NCBI GenBank assembly: GCA_016191325.1
Contig: JACPOV010000008.1
Span: 1,160,351-1,224,350 of the forward strand
DNA: 64,000 nt
From: Candidatus Dependentiae bacterium
GTDB taxonomy: Bacteria > Babelota > Babeliae > Babelales > JACPOV01
Direction of reading: 5' to 3'
Shown one piece after another: positions 17,749 through 27,498 of this stretch; within the stretch, counting starts at the first letter, position 1, and every line of letters begins with the position of its first letter. The notes beneath the pieces are model-generated. The model saw only the letters and a program-made list of their open reading frames with translations. It had not been told where the DNA came from and did not search any database. Position numbers and translations under genes: made by a program.

Positions 17749-20443
17749 AAACTTCGAGTGGTACTTTCCAGAGTACCACTTTTTCTAGTGTTTCCCGCAC
17801 TAGTTTTTCAGTTTTTTCCAGTTCATTTTCAGGAACAGAAAGCAATAATTCATCGTGAATTTGAATAACCATTTTGCCGCTCAGGCGATGCTCTTTAAGT
17901 AACTTCTCAATATGAATCATCCCCAATTTCATTAATTCTGCAGCGGTTCCTTGAACGCGCGTGTTGATCGCCATTCTTCGTGCTAAATCAAAAAGATTTT
18001 TGTTCTTTTCATGAATACCTGGCAAATAGCGGCGACGGCCCCAGTAAGTGGTTACGTATCCTTTTGCTTTGGTTTCTTCAACTACTTGTTCCATCCATGC
18101 AGAAACGCGTGGATACTGCGCAAAATAAGTATCAATATATCTTTTTGAATCGTTGAGCGGGATTTTTAAATCTTTCGAAAGTCCGTACGGCGTTAATCCA
18201 TATAAAATACTAAAATTTATTCGTTTACCTACTTGGCGCTGTGCATGCGTTACGTTTTCGCGAGCAACACCAAAAATCTTTGAAGCAGTTTGTTGGTGAA
18301 TATCGATGTTATGCAAAAACGATTCGATTAAATTTTCATCGCGCGAAAATTCTGCCAAAACGCGCAGCTCGATTTGGGAATAATCCGCAGAAAGAAAAAC
18401 GCAGCCCTCTGGGGCTTTGAATGCTTTTCTAATTTGTATATCTGGAAAATTTTCAGAATCGGTTGGGATATTTTGTAAATTAGGATCGGAGCTTGAAAGG
18501 CGACCAGTAGCTACTTGCGTTTGGCTAAAGGTGCTGTGAATTCTTCCCGTTTTTGGATTAATATATTCTGGAAGCGCATCAATATACGTACTTTTTAATT
18601 TGAAAAGCTCTCGATATTTTGCAATGAGGCCTGGAACTGGATGCAACTGCGCAAGTTCTTCAAGCACTTCTTGATCGGTTGAATACCCAGTTTTTCCCGT
18701 TGTCTTTTTTTGCGTTGGTAATTTAAGATGCGTAAAAAGGAGCGCTTCAAGTTGTTTTGGAGAATTGAGGTTGATTTCTTTAAACTCATCGCCGATCAGC
18801 GAAATGATTTTCTCTTGTAAAGCTTTCAAATCTTTTGCAGCACGTTCGCCCAGATCTTCAATTACTTTTAGATCAAGTTCGATACCGACTTTTTCCATGT
18901 CGGTGAGCACTTGTACGAGCGGGAGTTCAATTTCATGATAAAGTTTTTCCATTCCTTTATCTTGTAATTTATGTTCGAGCAATGAAGTGAGCTGCAGGGT
19001 TTGATGCGCATCGGCCGCGCCGTATTCGGTTGCTAATTTCAGCGGCACTTGAGGAAATATTTTATACCCATTATTGGTAACCACATCCGCAAATGAAAGC
19101 ATCGGTTCGCTAAGAAAATGCTCCGATAAATACTTTAGGCCAATCCGCTGCCAATCTTCGGTAATCAGATGTGCAGCAACGAGTGTATCAATTACTAACC
19201 CGCGCACATCGATTCCGGCATTGAAAAAAACTTGAAGATCGAATTTTGCGTGATGCATAATTTTTTTAATGGTTTCATCTTCAAGTAGCGGCTTGAGCAC
19301 AGAAAAAATTTCTTCTTTGGTAAGTTGCGTTTCAGTTGTTTGGTGCGCATACGGAATATAGTATGCAGTTCCCTTTTCCATGCATACCGAAAATCCGCAC
19401 ATGTATCCTTGCATTGGTAGAAGGCCAGCGCCCTCAGTATCGATCGAAACAATTCGCTTGGCTTTAATTATATTGGCAATTTCATCGAGTTGCTCGCGTG
19501 TTGTGACCGTAATAAAATTATATTTTTCCGCATTCGAAAGAGAAATTTTTTGCTGATAAGCCGGAACGCCGCCTTCAGATTTAATTTCTTTAATGAGGCT
19601 ATTAAAATTAAGTTCTTGAAAAAATGGTAACGCTTTCTGCCAATTATTCGCATCGTATTTCCATTCACTCAAGCTTGTATGCAGCGGAATGTAATGCAAT
19701 TTAAAAAGTTTTTCGCTCAGGAAAGCATTTTCCTTATTTTGAGCGAGCAATTGCCGTGTGCGTTCTTTTGGCACGCGTTCAAGATGCGCGTAAAGATCTT
19801 CAAGTGAATTAAATTCTGTAACTAATTGCGTGGCACCTTTTTCGCCAATTCCTTTTACGCCCGGAATATTATCAGAGGAATCGCCAACGATTGCAAAATA
19901 GAAGGGGAGTTTTTCTACCGGAAAACCCATTTTTGCTTCAAACGCAGGGCGATCGATAACGATATCTTTAAACGGATCGAAAATAAGAATTGATTCATCA
20001 ATTGTTTGGCCCATATCTTTATCGGATGTTACCAGAACAATTTTAACCCCATTATTTTTTAATTCTTGGGCAATCGAGTACATCAAATCGTCCGCTTCAA
20101 CGCCGGTTTGTTGGCATTGGCCGATGCCAACCATTTCAGCAAATTGCTGGATAAGTTCTTTTTGGCTGAATAAATCAATCGGAGCTGCTTGCCGCGTTGC
20201 TTTATATTCCGGATATTGTTCGTGCCGAACCGTTTTGCCGCGACTATCCCAAACTAAACTCAAATATTCTGGTTTAAATGTATCGCTTAATTTCTTAAGC
20301 ATTCGGCAGAATCCAAAGACTGCTTGCACTGGAGCGCCGGTGATGGTGTGTAGAGGGCGCATGCTATAATAAGCGCGATACAGAAAGGATGAGCCGTCTA
20401 TTAAAAATAATGTTTTTTTAGGATCGAAGGGTGATTGAGTCAA
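17708..20443 (-). CDS. polA: DNA polymerase I (three-domain)
   Basis: Repair and Okazaki-fragment polymerase, 911 residues, full length. The order is a 5' nuclease (1 to about 290, LFLIDGSSFLYRAYYSM, VTSDKDMGQ, GVKGIGEKGA), then a 3'-5' exonuclease with the DxE motif (SIDTEGAGL), HAKFDLQVF and YGAADAHQ, so proofreading looks intact. The polymerase follows with motif A (DYSQIELRVLAEF), motif B (RQVGKRINFSILYGLTPYG) and motif C (QIHDELLLSV, His-Asp-Glu at about 863-865). It starts with TTG at 20443 after AAGGAA; no ATG lies near enough to replace it. Confidence 0.97.
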   Translation of the reverse strand: MTQSPFDPKKTLFLIDGSSFLYRAYYSMRPLHTITGAPVQAVFGFCRMLKKLSDTFKPEYLSLVWDSRGKTVRHEQYPEYKATRQAAPIDLFSQKELIQQFAEMVGIGQCQQTGVEADDLMYSIAQELKNNGVKIVLVTSDKDMGQTIDESILIFDPFKDIVIDRPAFEAKMGFPVEKLPFYFAIVGDSSDNIPGVKGIGEKGATQLVTEFNSLEDLYAHLERVPKERTRQLLAQNKENAFLSEKLFKLHYIPLHTSLSEWKYDANNWQKALPFFQELNFNSLIKEIKSEGGVPAYQQKISLSNAEKYNFITVTTREQLDEIANIIKAKRIVSIDTEGAGLLPMQGYMCGFSVCMEKGTAYYIPYAHQTTETQLTKEEIFSVLKPLLEDETIKKIMHHAKFDLQVFFNAGIDVRGLVIDTLVAAHLITEDWQRIGLKYLSEHFLSEPMLSFADVVTNNGYKIFPQVPLKLATEYGAADAHQTLQLTSLLEHKLQDKGMEKLYHEIELPLVQVLTDMEKVGIELDLKVIEDLGERAAKDLKALQEKIISLIGDEFKEINLNSPKQLEALLFTHLKLPTQKKTTGKTGYSTDQEVLEELAQLHPVPGLIAKYRELFKLKSTYIDALPEYINPKTGRIHSTFSQTQVATGRLSSSDPNLQNIPTDSENFPDIQIRKAFKAPEGCVFLSADYSQIELRVLAEFSRDENLIESFLHNIDIHQQTASKIFGVARENVTHAQRQVGKRINFSILYGLTPYGLSKDLKIPLNDSKRYIDTYFAQYPRVSAWMEQVVEETKAKGYVTTYWGRRRYLPGIHEKNKNLFDLARRMAINTRVQGTAAELMKLGMIHIEKLLKEHRLSGKMVIQIHDELLLSVPENELEKTEKLVRETLEKVVLWKVPLEVSTRSGRDWFEVTK

Positions 20444-20500
20444 AAGAAAGTTCCTTCAAAAGCGTTTATTTTTGACTATAGCGCAAATTGAACGAATTTT

Positions 20501-21151
20501 CTACGCGCGGCTTTTTTCACGATTATCTTGCCAGATCATTAAACACAGGAGCACACTCAATCCTGCGGCAAAGAAGCACCAAACAGAAACGACCGCATAA
20601 TGATAAAGAAGATACGCGATCGCGTACGATAGAATAACTAAAATGCCAAAAAATTGCGCAACCCGACGCGGTGCAATCAAAAAGGGTAAAAACGTAGCCA
20701 TTAAATAGGCGATTGAACTTAATACTCCGTAATGTTGCGTATAATCAAAATTATAAACAATGTGACGGTGCTCAATAAGTAGGGCAAACGGGGTTGTGAA
20801 TAAATAATAGCCAAAGAACGTGCTCACCATACAGCCCCAAATAACGAGCAGAGAAGATCGGATATTTTTGATCCGGTGATAAAAGACATGCAGGGACAGC
20901 GGAATCCATAGCGGCCATGTGATAAAGGCAAAAAATAGAAATACATATGCAGCCGGATACTGCAAAACCTGTAGAGATGGCCGACCAATAGTTAGCCAAA
21001 CGATACCTTCTGCCGCCTGTTGAAGTGCAAAAAAAATGGGAATGAGGGAAAGCATGCGTTGTGATTTATGGTGAACCAGGCGATATGCAGCTATTCCTAT
21101 GATGGCAAGAACCCCACTCATTGCAAAGCTAGCGGTAGCTGAAAAGCACAT
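20501..21151 (-). CDS. Multi-pass membrane protein, DUF6629-like
   Basis: A 216-residue protein with about seven hydrophobic helices and no soluble domain. The extreme N-terminus MCFSATASF and the motif FFALQQAAEGIVWL resemble the DUF6629 family, whose function is not known; I recall this by pattern and am moderately sure. GGGAG precedes the ATG. It lies upstream of polA on the same strand, with 57 bases between. There is no sign of a transporter ATP-binding site or other catalytic motif. Confidence 0.7.
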   Translation of the reverse strand: MCFSATASFAMSGVLAIIGIAAYRLVHHKSQRMLSLIPIFFALQQAAEGIVWLTIGRPSLQVLQYPAAYVFLFFAFITWPLWIPLSLHVFYHRIKNIRSSLLVIWGCMVSTFFGYYLFTTPFALLIEHRHIVYNFDYTQHYGVLSSIAYLMATFLPFLIAPRRVAQFFGILVILSYAIAYLLYHYAVVSVWCFFAAGLSVLLCLMIWQDNREKSRA

Positions 21152-21299
21152 ACGAACTCCCTTTTTTATAGTGCGGATACATTAGCTTTAACCTATCCTA
21201 GGTGGCCGCGAGAATTAAAGAATTCTCTCTGACAAATGCTCTAACAATTGATACAATGGATACTAATGGAGTAGTTTAAGAGCAAAAAAGGGGTTGAAT

Positions 21300-21626
21300 A
21301 TGCGTATTTTTGCTCTTCTATTGTTGCTGGCTTGCTCGATAAAAGTTTTTGCTTGGCCCAATTATAATCGGGAAAGGGAAAAAGCGCTTGTGGCACTCGC
21401 GTCTTTAAGCGTCAGGTACTGTGATATTTGTGATCATGTGAATACATTAAAGGCAGAGAAAGATACAGCGCACGCGCGCGCTGGGATTGAAGAAGAAATT
21501 AAAAAGAATGAAAAATTACGCGAGCAAGCTTTTGAAAAGTTTGTTAGAGCCCATGGATTGTATAATGCTTCTTGCCCTACGTCGAAAAATTTAAAAGCAA
21601 TAAGCAAACTTGTTAAAGAAACATAA
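21300..21626 (+). CDS. Small exported helical protein (unknown)
   Basis: A 108-residue protein with a signal peptide (IFALLLLLACSIKVFA then WPN) and a charged helical body (coiled-coil-like, about 25-85) containing three Cys, two of them in CDIC. The start ATG at 21300 follows AAAGGGG; an in-frame TTG at 21294 is too close to that site. It is 23 bases before the ABC-F gene and may be co-transcribed with it. No homology recognised. Confidence 0.65.
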   Translation: MRIFALLLLLACSIKVFAWPNYNREREKALVALASLSVRYCDICDHVNTLKAEKDTAHARAGIEEEIKKNEKLREQAFEKFVRAHGLYNASCPTSKNLKAISKLVKET

Positions 21627-21649
21627 CTATAAAATCCATAAGGATAATT

Positions 21650-23551
21650 GTGATTATTATTCGTGATGCGCAACTACAATTGGGCGAACACACCATATTT
21701 CGTGAATTGAGCGCAACGTTTCAGCCTCACCAAAAAGTTGGGCTCGTTGGCCGTAATGGCGCTGGCAAATCCACACTACTTAAAATCATTGCTGGTATGC
21801 AGCACTTTACTGATGGTTCACTTTCTCTTGATAAGCAACAAAAAATTGCGTACATGCCACAAGAGTTGGTGATGCAATCAGAAAAAAATGTTTTTGACGA
21901 AGCGTTTTCCGTTTTTGAACGGTACACCGTCCTTGAAAACCGAATGAAAGAGCTTGAAGATTTATTGACGTCGCAAGAAAACGACGATGCTGCAGATGCG
22001 GTTGAAGAATATGTGAGCGTGCAGGAAAAGCTGGCGCATTTTGATAGAGTGAATGCAGAGCGCAAAACGATGGAAATCTTGCTGGGGCTTGGATTTAAGA
22101 AAGAAAAATTGGAACTGCCGGTTAGTACATTAAGTGTTGGTTGGAAAATGCGTGTACTTCTAGCAAAACTTCTTTTGCAGGAAGCAGATTTTTATCTTTT
22201 TGATGAACCGACAAACCATTTAGATATCGTTGCAAAAGAATGGTTCTTCAATTTTTTAAAAAATGGATCGTTTGGTTATTTACTCGTAACCCATGATCGC
22301 TATTTTCTAGAGCATTGTTGCCCGCAAATTTTTGAGCTCGAGCTTGGGCGAGGAACGCTTTATAACGGTAATTTAACGTTTTATCTAGCCCAAAAAGAAG
22401 AACGACGCTTACAAGCAATTACCAAACGCGAGCGCCAGGATAAAGAAATTTCAAAAAAAGAGGATTGGGCGCAGCGCTGGGGAACCAAAGCTACTAAGGC
22501 AAAAATGGCACAAAGTATGCTTCGGCAGGTTGATCGCATTAAAGAAGAACTTGTTGAAGTTGAGCCGCTTTTACCTTCAATTCATTTAAAATTTCCTGAA
22601 ACAGCACAATCAGGAAAAATCGTGCTGACGGTAAAAAATGTTCAGCATTCATTTGATAACAAAGAACTTTTTAGAAATGTTTCGTGCGAAATTGGCCGTG
22701 GTGAAAAAGTTGCTTTAATTGCGCCAAACGGCGTTGGTAAAACGACTCTTTTTGAGTTGGTTCACGAAAAACTACCGTTGCAAAATGGGTCCATAGAATT
22801 TGGGCATAATGCGGCGCCTGCATTTTTTGAACAGGATCAAACGCGCATCTTAAATCCTAAACTGACTGTTTTTGAGGAAGTGCAAGAATCGTCCCCGACA
22901 ATTTCTGAGCAGATCATTCGCTCATTTTTGGGATCGTTTTTATTTTCTGGTGATGATGTTAAGAAAAAGATTGGTGTATTAAGCGGCGGAGAGCGCAACC
23001 GCGTTGCAATGGTAAAAGTACTTTTAAAAAGAGCTAATTTTTTGCTTCTTGATGAGCCAACTAACCATCTTGATATGTATGCACAAGATATTTTATTGCA
23101 AGCGTTGCAGCAATATACCGGAACTATTCTGATGGTATGCCATGATCACGATTTCATCCAAAAATTGGCCACTCGGATTCTGGAATTGACACCCACCGGC
23201 CTGAATAGTTATAACGGCGATTATGAATCGTATCTTTACGCAAAAAAACACATGCAAAATAATGCGGAGCAAAAAACGATTGCTCCTGCCCCGAAAAAAA
23301 TTGAAGAACATGAGCCTCAGCCTCAAAAACATGAAAATAAAGATCTTTCTGTTTTGCGTAAGCACGTTGCCCAGCTTGAATCAAAGATATTTAAATTAGA
23401 GCAAGAGATGAAAAAGCTGACCGAACAGTTTGCTGATTTGCAATACGGCTCAGATGGTTATTATAAAGCTGAAAAGAAGTTTAAAGAAACACAAAACGAA
23501 TTAAGTCTACGGCTCTCAGAATGGGAACAGCTACTTAAAGAATTGCATTAG
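21650..23551 (+). CDS. ABC-F family ATPase (ribosome-associated type)
   Basis: A soluble protein with two ABC ATPase domains and no membrane domain, 633 residues. Domain 1 has Walker A GRNGAGKST (about 36), signature LSVGWKMRV and FDEPTNHLD. A linker with charged helices follows, then domain 2 with Walker A APNGVGKTT (about 360), LSGGERNRVAM and LDEPTNHLD. A C-terminal coiled coil (about 565-633) resembles the Uup/EttA group, which acts on ribosomes in translation or on branched DNA (Uup). It starts with GTG after AAGGA. Which subfamily it belongs to cannot be settled by eye. Confidence 0.92.
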   Translation: MIIIRDAQLQLGEHTIFRELSATFQPHQKVGLVGRNGAGKSTLLKIIAGMQHFTDGSLSLDKQQKIAYMPQELVMQSEKNVFDEAFSVFERYTVLENRMKELEDLLTSQENDDAADAVEEYVSVQEKLAHFDRVNAERKTMEILLGLGFKKEKLELPVSTLSVGWKMRVLLAKLLLQEADFYLFDEPTNHLDIVAKEWFFNFLKNGSFGYLLVTHDRYFLEHCCPQIFELELGRGTLYNGNLTFYLAQKEERRLQAITKRERQDKEISKKEDWAQRWGTKATKAKMAQSMLRQVDRIKEELVEVEPLLPSIHLKFPETAQSGKIVLTVKNVQHSFDNKELFRNVSCEIGRGEKVALIAPNGVGKTTLFELVHEKLPLQNGSIEFGHNAAPAFFEQDQTRILNPKLTVFEEVQESSPTISEQIIRSFLGSFLFSGDDVKKKIGVLSGGERNRVAMVKVLLKRANFLLLDEPTNHLDMYAQDILLQALQQYTGTILMVCHDHDFIQKLATRILELTPTGLNSYNGDYESYLYAKKHMQNNAEQKTIAPAPKKIEEHEPQPQKHENKDLSVLRKHVAQLESKIFKLEQEMKKLTEQFADLQYGSDGYYKAEKKFKETQNELSLRLSEWEQLLKELH

Positions 23552-23584
23552 CGATCGGCCATTTTTTTGGAGAAGCGAAAACTT

Positions 23585-25390
23585 TTATTCGAGCGTCGCG
23601 GTACCGCCCATAAGTTGCTGATAATAAACAGAACGCTTAATCAATTCATCGTGTGAATAAAAAATGAGATCTTTTTCTTGTGCAATTAATGAAAAATCTA
23701 AAATCCCGACCGCTTTTTCGATTGTTTTTATACGGTGCGCAATAACAATGGTGAGTGCGTTATACGCAAGTTCCAAAATCATTGCAGTGATCGCTTGTTC
23801 GCTTACTTCATCAAGGCTACTTGTTGGCTCATCGATTAAAATTAACGCTGGTTTATAGGCGTTTGCACGCAAATAAAGGCTGGCAAAATTCAACCGTTGT
23901 CGTTGGCCGCCAGAAATAGTGAGCCCGCCTTCGCCAATGAGCGTATCGAGCCCATTCTTTGATTCGAAAATAGTCCATAAGCCGACACGGCCCAAAATAT
24001 CAATTAAATACTCATCGGTATATGTATTCAGTTTTTCTTCTGGCAGCCCAAAGAGTAAATTATAGCGAAGTGAGCCGCGTAAGCTAGAAGCTATTTGCCC
24101 TTGCATTGCAATAAGGGAACGGCGCATATAATCATCGATCGCATAAATATCAATGCCATCGATAAGCACGCTGCCGGTAAGCGGGTTAAGTTGCCCTCCT
24201 AAAATCGAAATCAGCGTACTCTTGCCAACGCCTGAAGGGCCAATAACGCCATAAAGTTTTGAGATTTGTTCTGAATTAACAAAGAGCGATAAGTTGTGAT
24301 GATCAAAGATACTGTTTTGATCGGTATAGGAAAATGAAATATCGTTGGCTACGACCGAAATAGTAGAAGTTGATGCAACTGGCGGAATCATTTCTTCATC
24401 AGATTCTTGAAGAACCGGATAACTTTGTTTGCCAAAGGTTGGCAAGAAAGCAAAAAGATCTTTTATGCGAGTAAGAGAACGAGTCATCGTGCGAATTGGG
24501 CGCTCGAGGCTGATGATGCCATAGGTGCCTTGAATATACATCACCATCAAGGCAATACCATCAACGGCAGTTAAATTACCATGGTGAATATTTCCAAGAA
24601 TATAGGTGCCCAGCAAAAAAACGGTAAATAAATACATAATTTTAATGATGGACCACATCGTGATATTTGCATTCCAGAGGCTGCGTTCTTGGCCAAAAAG
24701 TTTTATGTCGGTCTGCTTGAGCTGATGATTAATTTCATTGCTGGCAAAATATGAGCGTATAAGGTTGATCTGCGACAAATTTTCTTGGCCCATGGCTTTA
24801 ACCGCATCATCAGCATCAATGAGTGTTCGTTCACGCGGAATAATAAAATAGCGAGAAAGCCCCAAATTAAATGCGAGAATTATTGCTAATAAACCCAAAA
24901 GCACAAAGCCGAGCCATACGCTTTCATACATTAACGATATAAGAGCGGTAACGATGCCAGCGCTATATCCCAAAATGTCGATAAGCACCGAATCAAGAAA
25001 GTTTTCATAGGCACGGGAAGCTCGATCAATTTTTCCTAAAACCGCACCCGTTTCACGGTGAGCGTGATACATTGGGTCCACCTGCAAAAGAAACTGATGC
25101 GCATTAAAATGGACGCTGTGAATACAGCGCAATTGCAGCGTCGAGTTCAATTTACGAACGAAATCCTGAAAAACTATCGAGCCGAGCCATGCTATCGAAA
25201 AATAAGCGAAATAATCATAGCGCTTGGCTGTAAATACCCATCCCAAAATAATTGGGCTTACGGTGTCGAAAATGTTTATACACGCCTCGCCAGCAGAGAT
25301 AATAAAGACGCGCCATTTTTGGAGCCAAATAATGTGCCACCATGGTTTTTCAAAGTCCACATGGATAATTGGCGATTTTGTGCGCGGCAT
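23585..25390 (-). CDS. ABC exporter, fused permease and ATPase
   Basis: A 601-residue half-transporter of the type I exporter fold (MsbA/multidrug/lipid family). Residues 1 to about 320 hold about six TMs with the coupling-helix region. The ATPase follows with Walker A GPSGVGKST (about 385), signature LTISGGQRQRLN, Walker B ALILIDEPTSSLD and the H-loop IVIAHR. It would work as a homodimer. Substrate unknown; lipid or peptide export is possible. AAAAGGAG precedes the ATG. It is convergent with the ABC-F gene, with 33 bases between. Confidence 0.93.
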   Translation of the reverse strand: MPRTKSPIIHVDFEKPWWHIIWLQKWRVFIISAGEACINIFDTVSPIILGWVFTAKRYDYFAYFSIAWLGSIVFQDFVRKLNSTLQLRCIHSVHFNAHQFLLQVDPMYHAHRETGAVLGKIDRASRAYENFLDSVLIDILGYSAGIVTALISLMYESVWLGFVLLGLLAIILAFNLGLSRYFIIPRERTLIDADDAVKAMGQENLSQINLIRSYFASNEINHQLKQTDIKLFGQERSLWNANITMWSIIKIMYLFTVFLLGTYILGNIHHGNLTAVDGIALMVMYIQGTYGIISLERPIRTMTRSLTRIKDLFAFLPTFGKQSYPVLQESDEEMIPPVASTSTISVVANDISFSYTDQNSIFDHHNLSLFVNSEQISKLYGVIGPSGVGKSTLISILGGQLNPLTGSVLIDGIDIYAIDDYMRRSLIAMQGQIASSLRGSLRYNLLFGLPEEKLNTYTDEYLIDILGRVGLWTIFESKNGLDTLIGEGGLTISGGQRQRLNFASLYLRANAYKPALILIDEPTSSLDEVSEQAITAMILELAYNALTIVIAHRIKTIEKAVGILDFSLIAQEKDLIFYSHDELIKRSVYYQQLMGGTATLE

Positions 25391-25462
25391 AAACGCTCCT
25401 TTTATTTTTTTGAAACGTTTGCAGTATACGAAAAAAGGAAATTAAACCGCAATTTTTTAATA

Positions 25463-25933
25463 TTACTCTGAGAAAAACGGACAGTGCATATGTGCAATAG
25501 TATCCTTCGCTTGATCCAATTGGGCTCCATTCAGAACTTTTAGGTCTGCAAGGGCTTTTTGATGTTTAAGTATGAAATCGCAGCCTGATGGCGATTTTTT
25601 TTCAAAGCAGGCTTTTCGTTCCTTCAAATAGGTTTCTATTAACAGTTTATCGTTATTGTATTTTTTTGCCTTTTTCATTTGAAGATAAAGTCCTGCGGCC
25701 ATTTGCGGATGTTGGGCTTTAATTTGTCTCATGAGTTGAGGCTCTTTTTGTAATTCTTCGCATGCACGAAAATCATCATTCAAGCATTCTTTTACAAAAT
25801 ATTTTCCTTGAGAAGTCAGTTGGCTTAACTGATTTATGTCCTGCGGATCGATAGTTTTTACGGGTTCATTCACATCCATTGCCAATGTTTGAAATGCCCA
25901 GATGAGAAAAAGAGCTAAGAGTTTGATGCGCAT
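25463..25933 (-). CDS. Small secreted Cys-containing protein (unknown)
   Basis: A 156-residue protein. The signal peptide is LLALFLIWAFQTLA, followed by MDVNE. The mature protein is helical with two spaced Cys pairs of the form C-x7-C (CLNDDFRAC and CFEKKSPSGC). This is reminiscent of disulfide-linked Sel1/Hcp-like helical hairpins, a resemblance I cannot confirm. AAGGA precedes the ATG. It is divergent from the bactofilin-like gene at 26039. No enzyme motif is seen. Confidence 0.7.
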   Translation of the reverse strand: MRIKLLALFLIWAFQTLAMDVNEPVKTIDPQDINQLSQLTSQGKYFVKECLNDDFRACEELQKEPQLMRQIKAQHPQMAAGLYLQMKKAKKYNNDKLLIETYLKERKACFEKKSPSGCDFILKHQKALADLKVLNGAQLDQAKDTIAHMHCPFFSE

Positions 25934-26038
25934 GGTAATCCTTTTTTTAAGAATTTTTCAAATTTTATCAAGCAATTTGATAGGGTGTATATAAAATTTC
26001 TGGCTTTGTTATGCTTATTTTAATCTATAAGGACTCTT

Positions 26039-26581
26039 ATGAATATGGTTAGTTATAAAAAAGTGATGATTTCGATCTTATGCGCTTCTTGGATCGTGCT
26101 TTCTTTTGCAAGGAACTCTACGCAACAGGTTCCTAATCGAAAAACGATCTCGGGGCCGGTTGAGGTGTGCGGCTACGGACAATATAAAGATAGCGTCTTT
26201 CAGCAACGCGTGAACGTTAATGGTAAGCTTGATGTGATCGAGGTGGAATTTCGCAAGGCGATTTCAATCAATGGATCTGTTTTGGCAAAAAATAGTATTT
26301 TTTTTGAGACCGTTGATGTGAATGGTTCAATGGAAGCTGCCGGATCTCATTTTGAAAATACGATTACCTTTGATGGAAAATTATCATTGGAAAATTCCAG
26401 CGCAAAAGAAATTATCGTCGCAAATCACAACAAAAAGAATCAGAGCACATTGATTCTCAAGGGTGCGACCGTCGTGGTCGGCGATATTATATTTGAGGGA
26501 GAGCCTGGAACAGTTGAAATCCGCAAAGGGGCGAAAATCCTGGGATCGGTAAAAAACGGAAAAATTGTAACGAAAAGATAA
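26039..26581 (+). CDS. Exported bactofilin-like repeat protein
   Basis: A 180-residue protein with a signal peptide (ISILCASWIVLSFA, cleavage before RNS) and a body of short beta repeats with recurrent NG/GS turns (VNVNGKLDVIEVEF, ISINGSVLAKNS, VDVNGSMEAAGSHF, ITFDGKLSLENS, KGAKILGSVKNGKIV). This is the pattern of bactofilin/DUF583-type right-handed beta-helix polymers. Classical bactofilins are cytoplasmic, whereas this one appears exported. AAGGA precedes the ATG. A structural or surface role is plausible but unproven. Confidence 0.65.
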   Translation: MNMVSYKKVMISILCASWIVLSFARNSTQQVPNRKTISGPVEVCGYGQYKDSVFQQRVNVNGKLDVIEVEFRKAISINGSVLAKNSIFFETVDVNGSMEAAGSHFENTITFDGKLSLENSSAKEIIVANHNKKNQSTLILKGATVVVGDIIFEGEPGTVEIRKGAKILGSVKNGKIVTKR

Positions 26582-26590
26582 TTATCTTTT
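26573..26590. repeat. Perfect 18-base palindrome spanning two stop codons
   Basis: AAAAGATAA joined directly to its complement TTATCTTTT contains the stop codons of both convergent genes, which end side by side at 26581/26582. It may act as a weak bidirectional terminator. Confidence 0.4.
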
Positions 26591-27244
26591 TTGGCTGCGC
26601 CATCTCATATAACAAAATGCCGCGGGTGCCAAAAGTGAGAAAGCGGTAACGCCAATTCGAAGCCAATTAAATTCTGAGTATGGTTCGACCAGTTTCATTT
26701 CGCCGTTGTTGGTTCTGATAAGTTCAGTAAGATAATAATTCTTAAAGAATCCTTGATTGCAAAATGTTAGTGACCTTCGTTCAGAATTGAGCCCTGAATC
26801 GCCTACTTTTTTATATTTTAGCGTCCCGAATTTCTTGTGATAAATAAATCTGGATTCTTTATTTGCAAGCGCCAGAGCAGCATTGGTGATATTTGGATTA
26901 AAATCTTTTGTTTTTAAATCGAGTGTTCCTGCTACTTTCTTTTCGTCTGAATTAAAGTATTTATAGAAAAAAATTGGTTGAGAGCTGTTATTCTCTTCGG
27001 TCGGAACTAAATAAAGAACGTGTGCACGGCGACCGTTAATTTTTACCGCTTCATAGGCTACTTGGTAATAACTATCTGCAAGAGTCTTGTCGTCATCGGT
27101 TGTTATTTCTATTTTTTTCCAATGCACAAATTCCTGGGACCATTTTTCCGATCCATTTTCATTTGCGATTGCAGGAAAAAGAGGATCTTGCGTGAAAGTA
27201 GATTGCATGAAGAAAATGAAAAAGAAATATAAAAATATATTCAT
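26582..27244 (-). CDS. Exported protein with C-terminal membrane anchor (unknown)
   Basis: A 220-residue protein. A signal sequence (FLYFFFIFFMQSTFT) is followed by a soluble beta-rich region (about 20-185) and one hydrophobic segment near the end (LRIGVTAFSLLAPAAFCYM) with a short basic tail (RWRSQKR). The topology is periplasmic domain, then an inner-membrane anchor with the tail in the cytoplasm. No known domain recognised. It is convergent with the bactofilin-like gene, end to end. Confidence 0.7.
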   Translation of the reverse strand: MNIFLYFFFIFFMQSTFTQDPLFPAIANENGSEKWSQEFVHWKKIEITTDDDKTLADSYYQVAYEAVKINGRRAHVLYLVPTEENNSSQPIFFYKYFNSDEKKVAGTLDLKTKDFNPNITNAALALANKESRFIYHKKFGTLKYKKVGDSGLNSERRSLTFCNQGFFKNYYLTELIRTNNGEMKLVEPYSEFNWLRIGVTAFSLLAPAAFCYMRWRSQKR

Positions 27245-27498
27245 AAAAAACTGATGGCTAAAAAGTTATGAACGTGAAATTGTGGCATTATTTAAAAACA
27301 TTTCCCATCAAAAAGCAAGATAACGTAAATTGCAGACGTTTTGATTTATAGTGATGAACTATGATCTTGATCAACAGTTGCGTACAGTTTGAAAAAAATA
27401 GTTTTATAAAAATAATAAATTAACGCAGTTTTCTTTCTATTTTTGCTTTATACTTACTGTATGTTTTTTAATTATTTATAAGAGATGCTGCGTTATTT

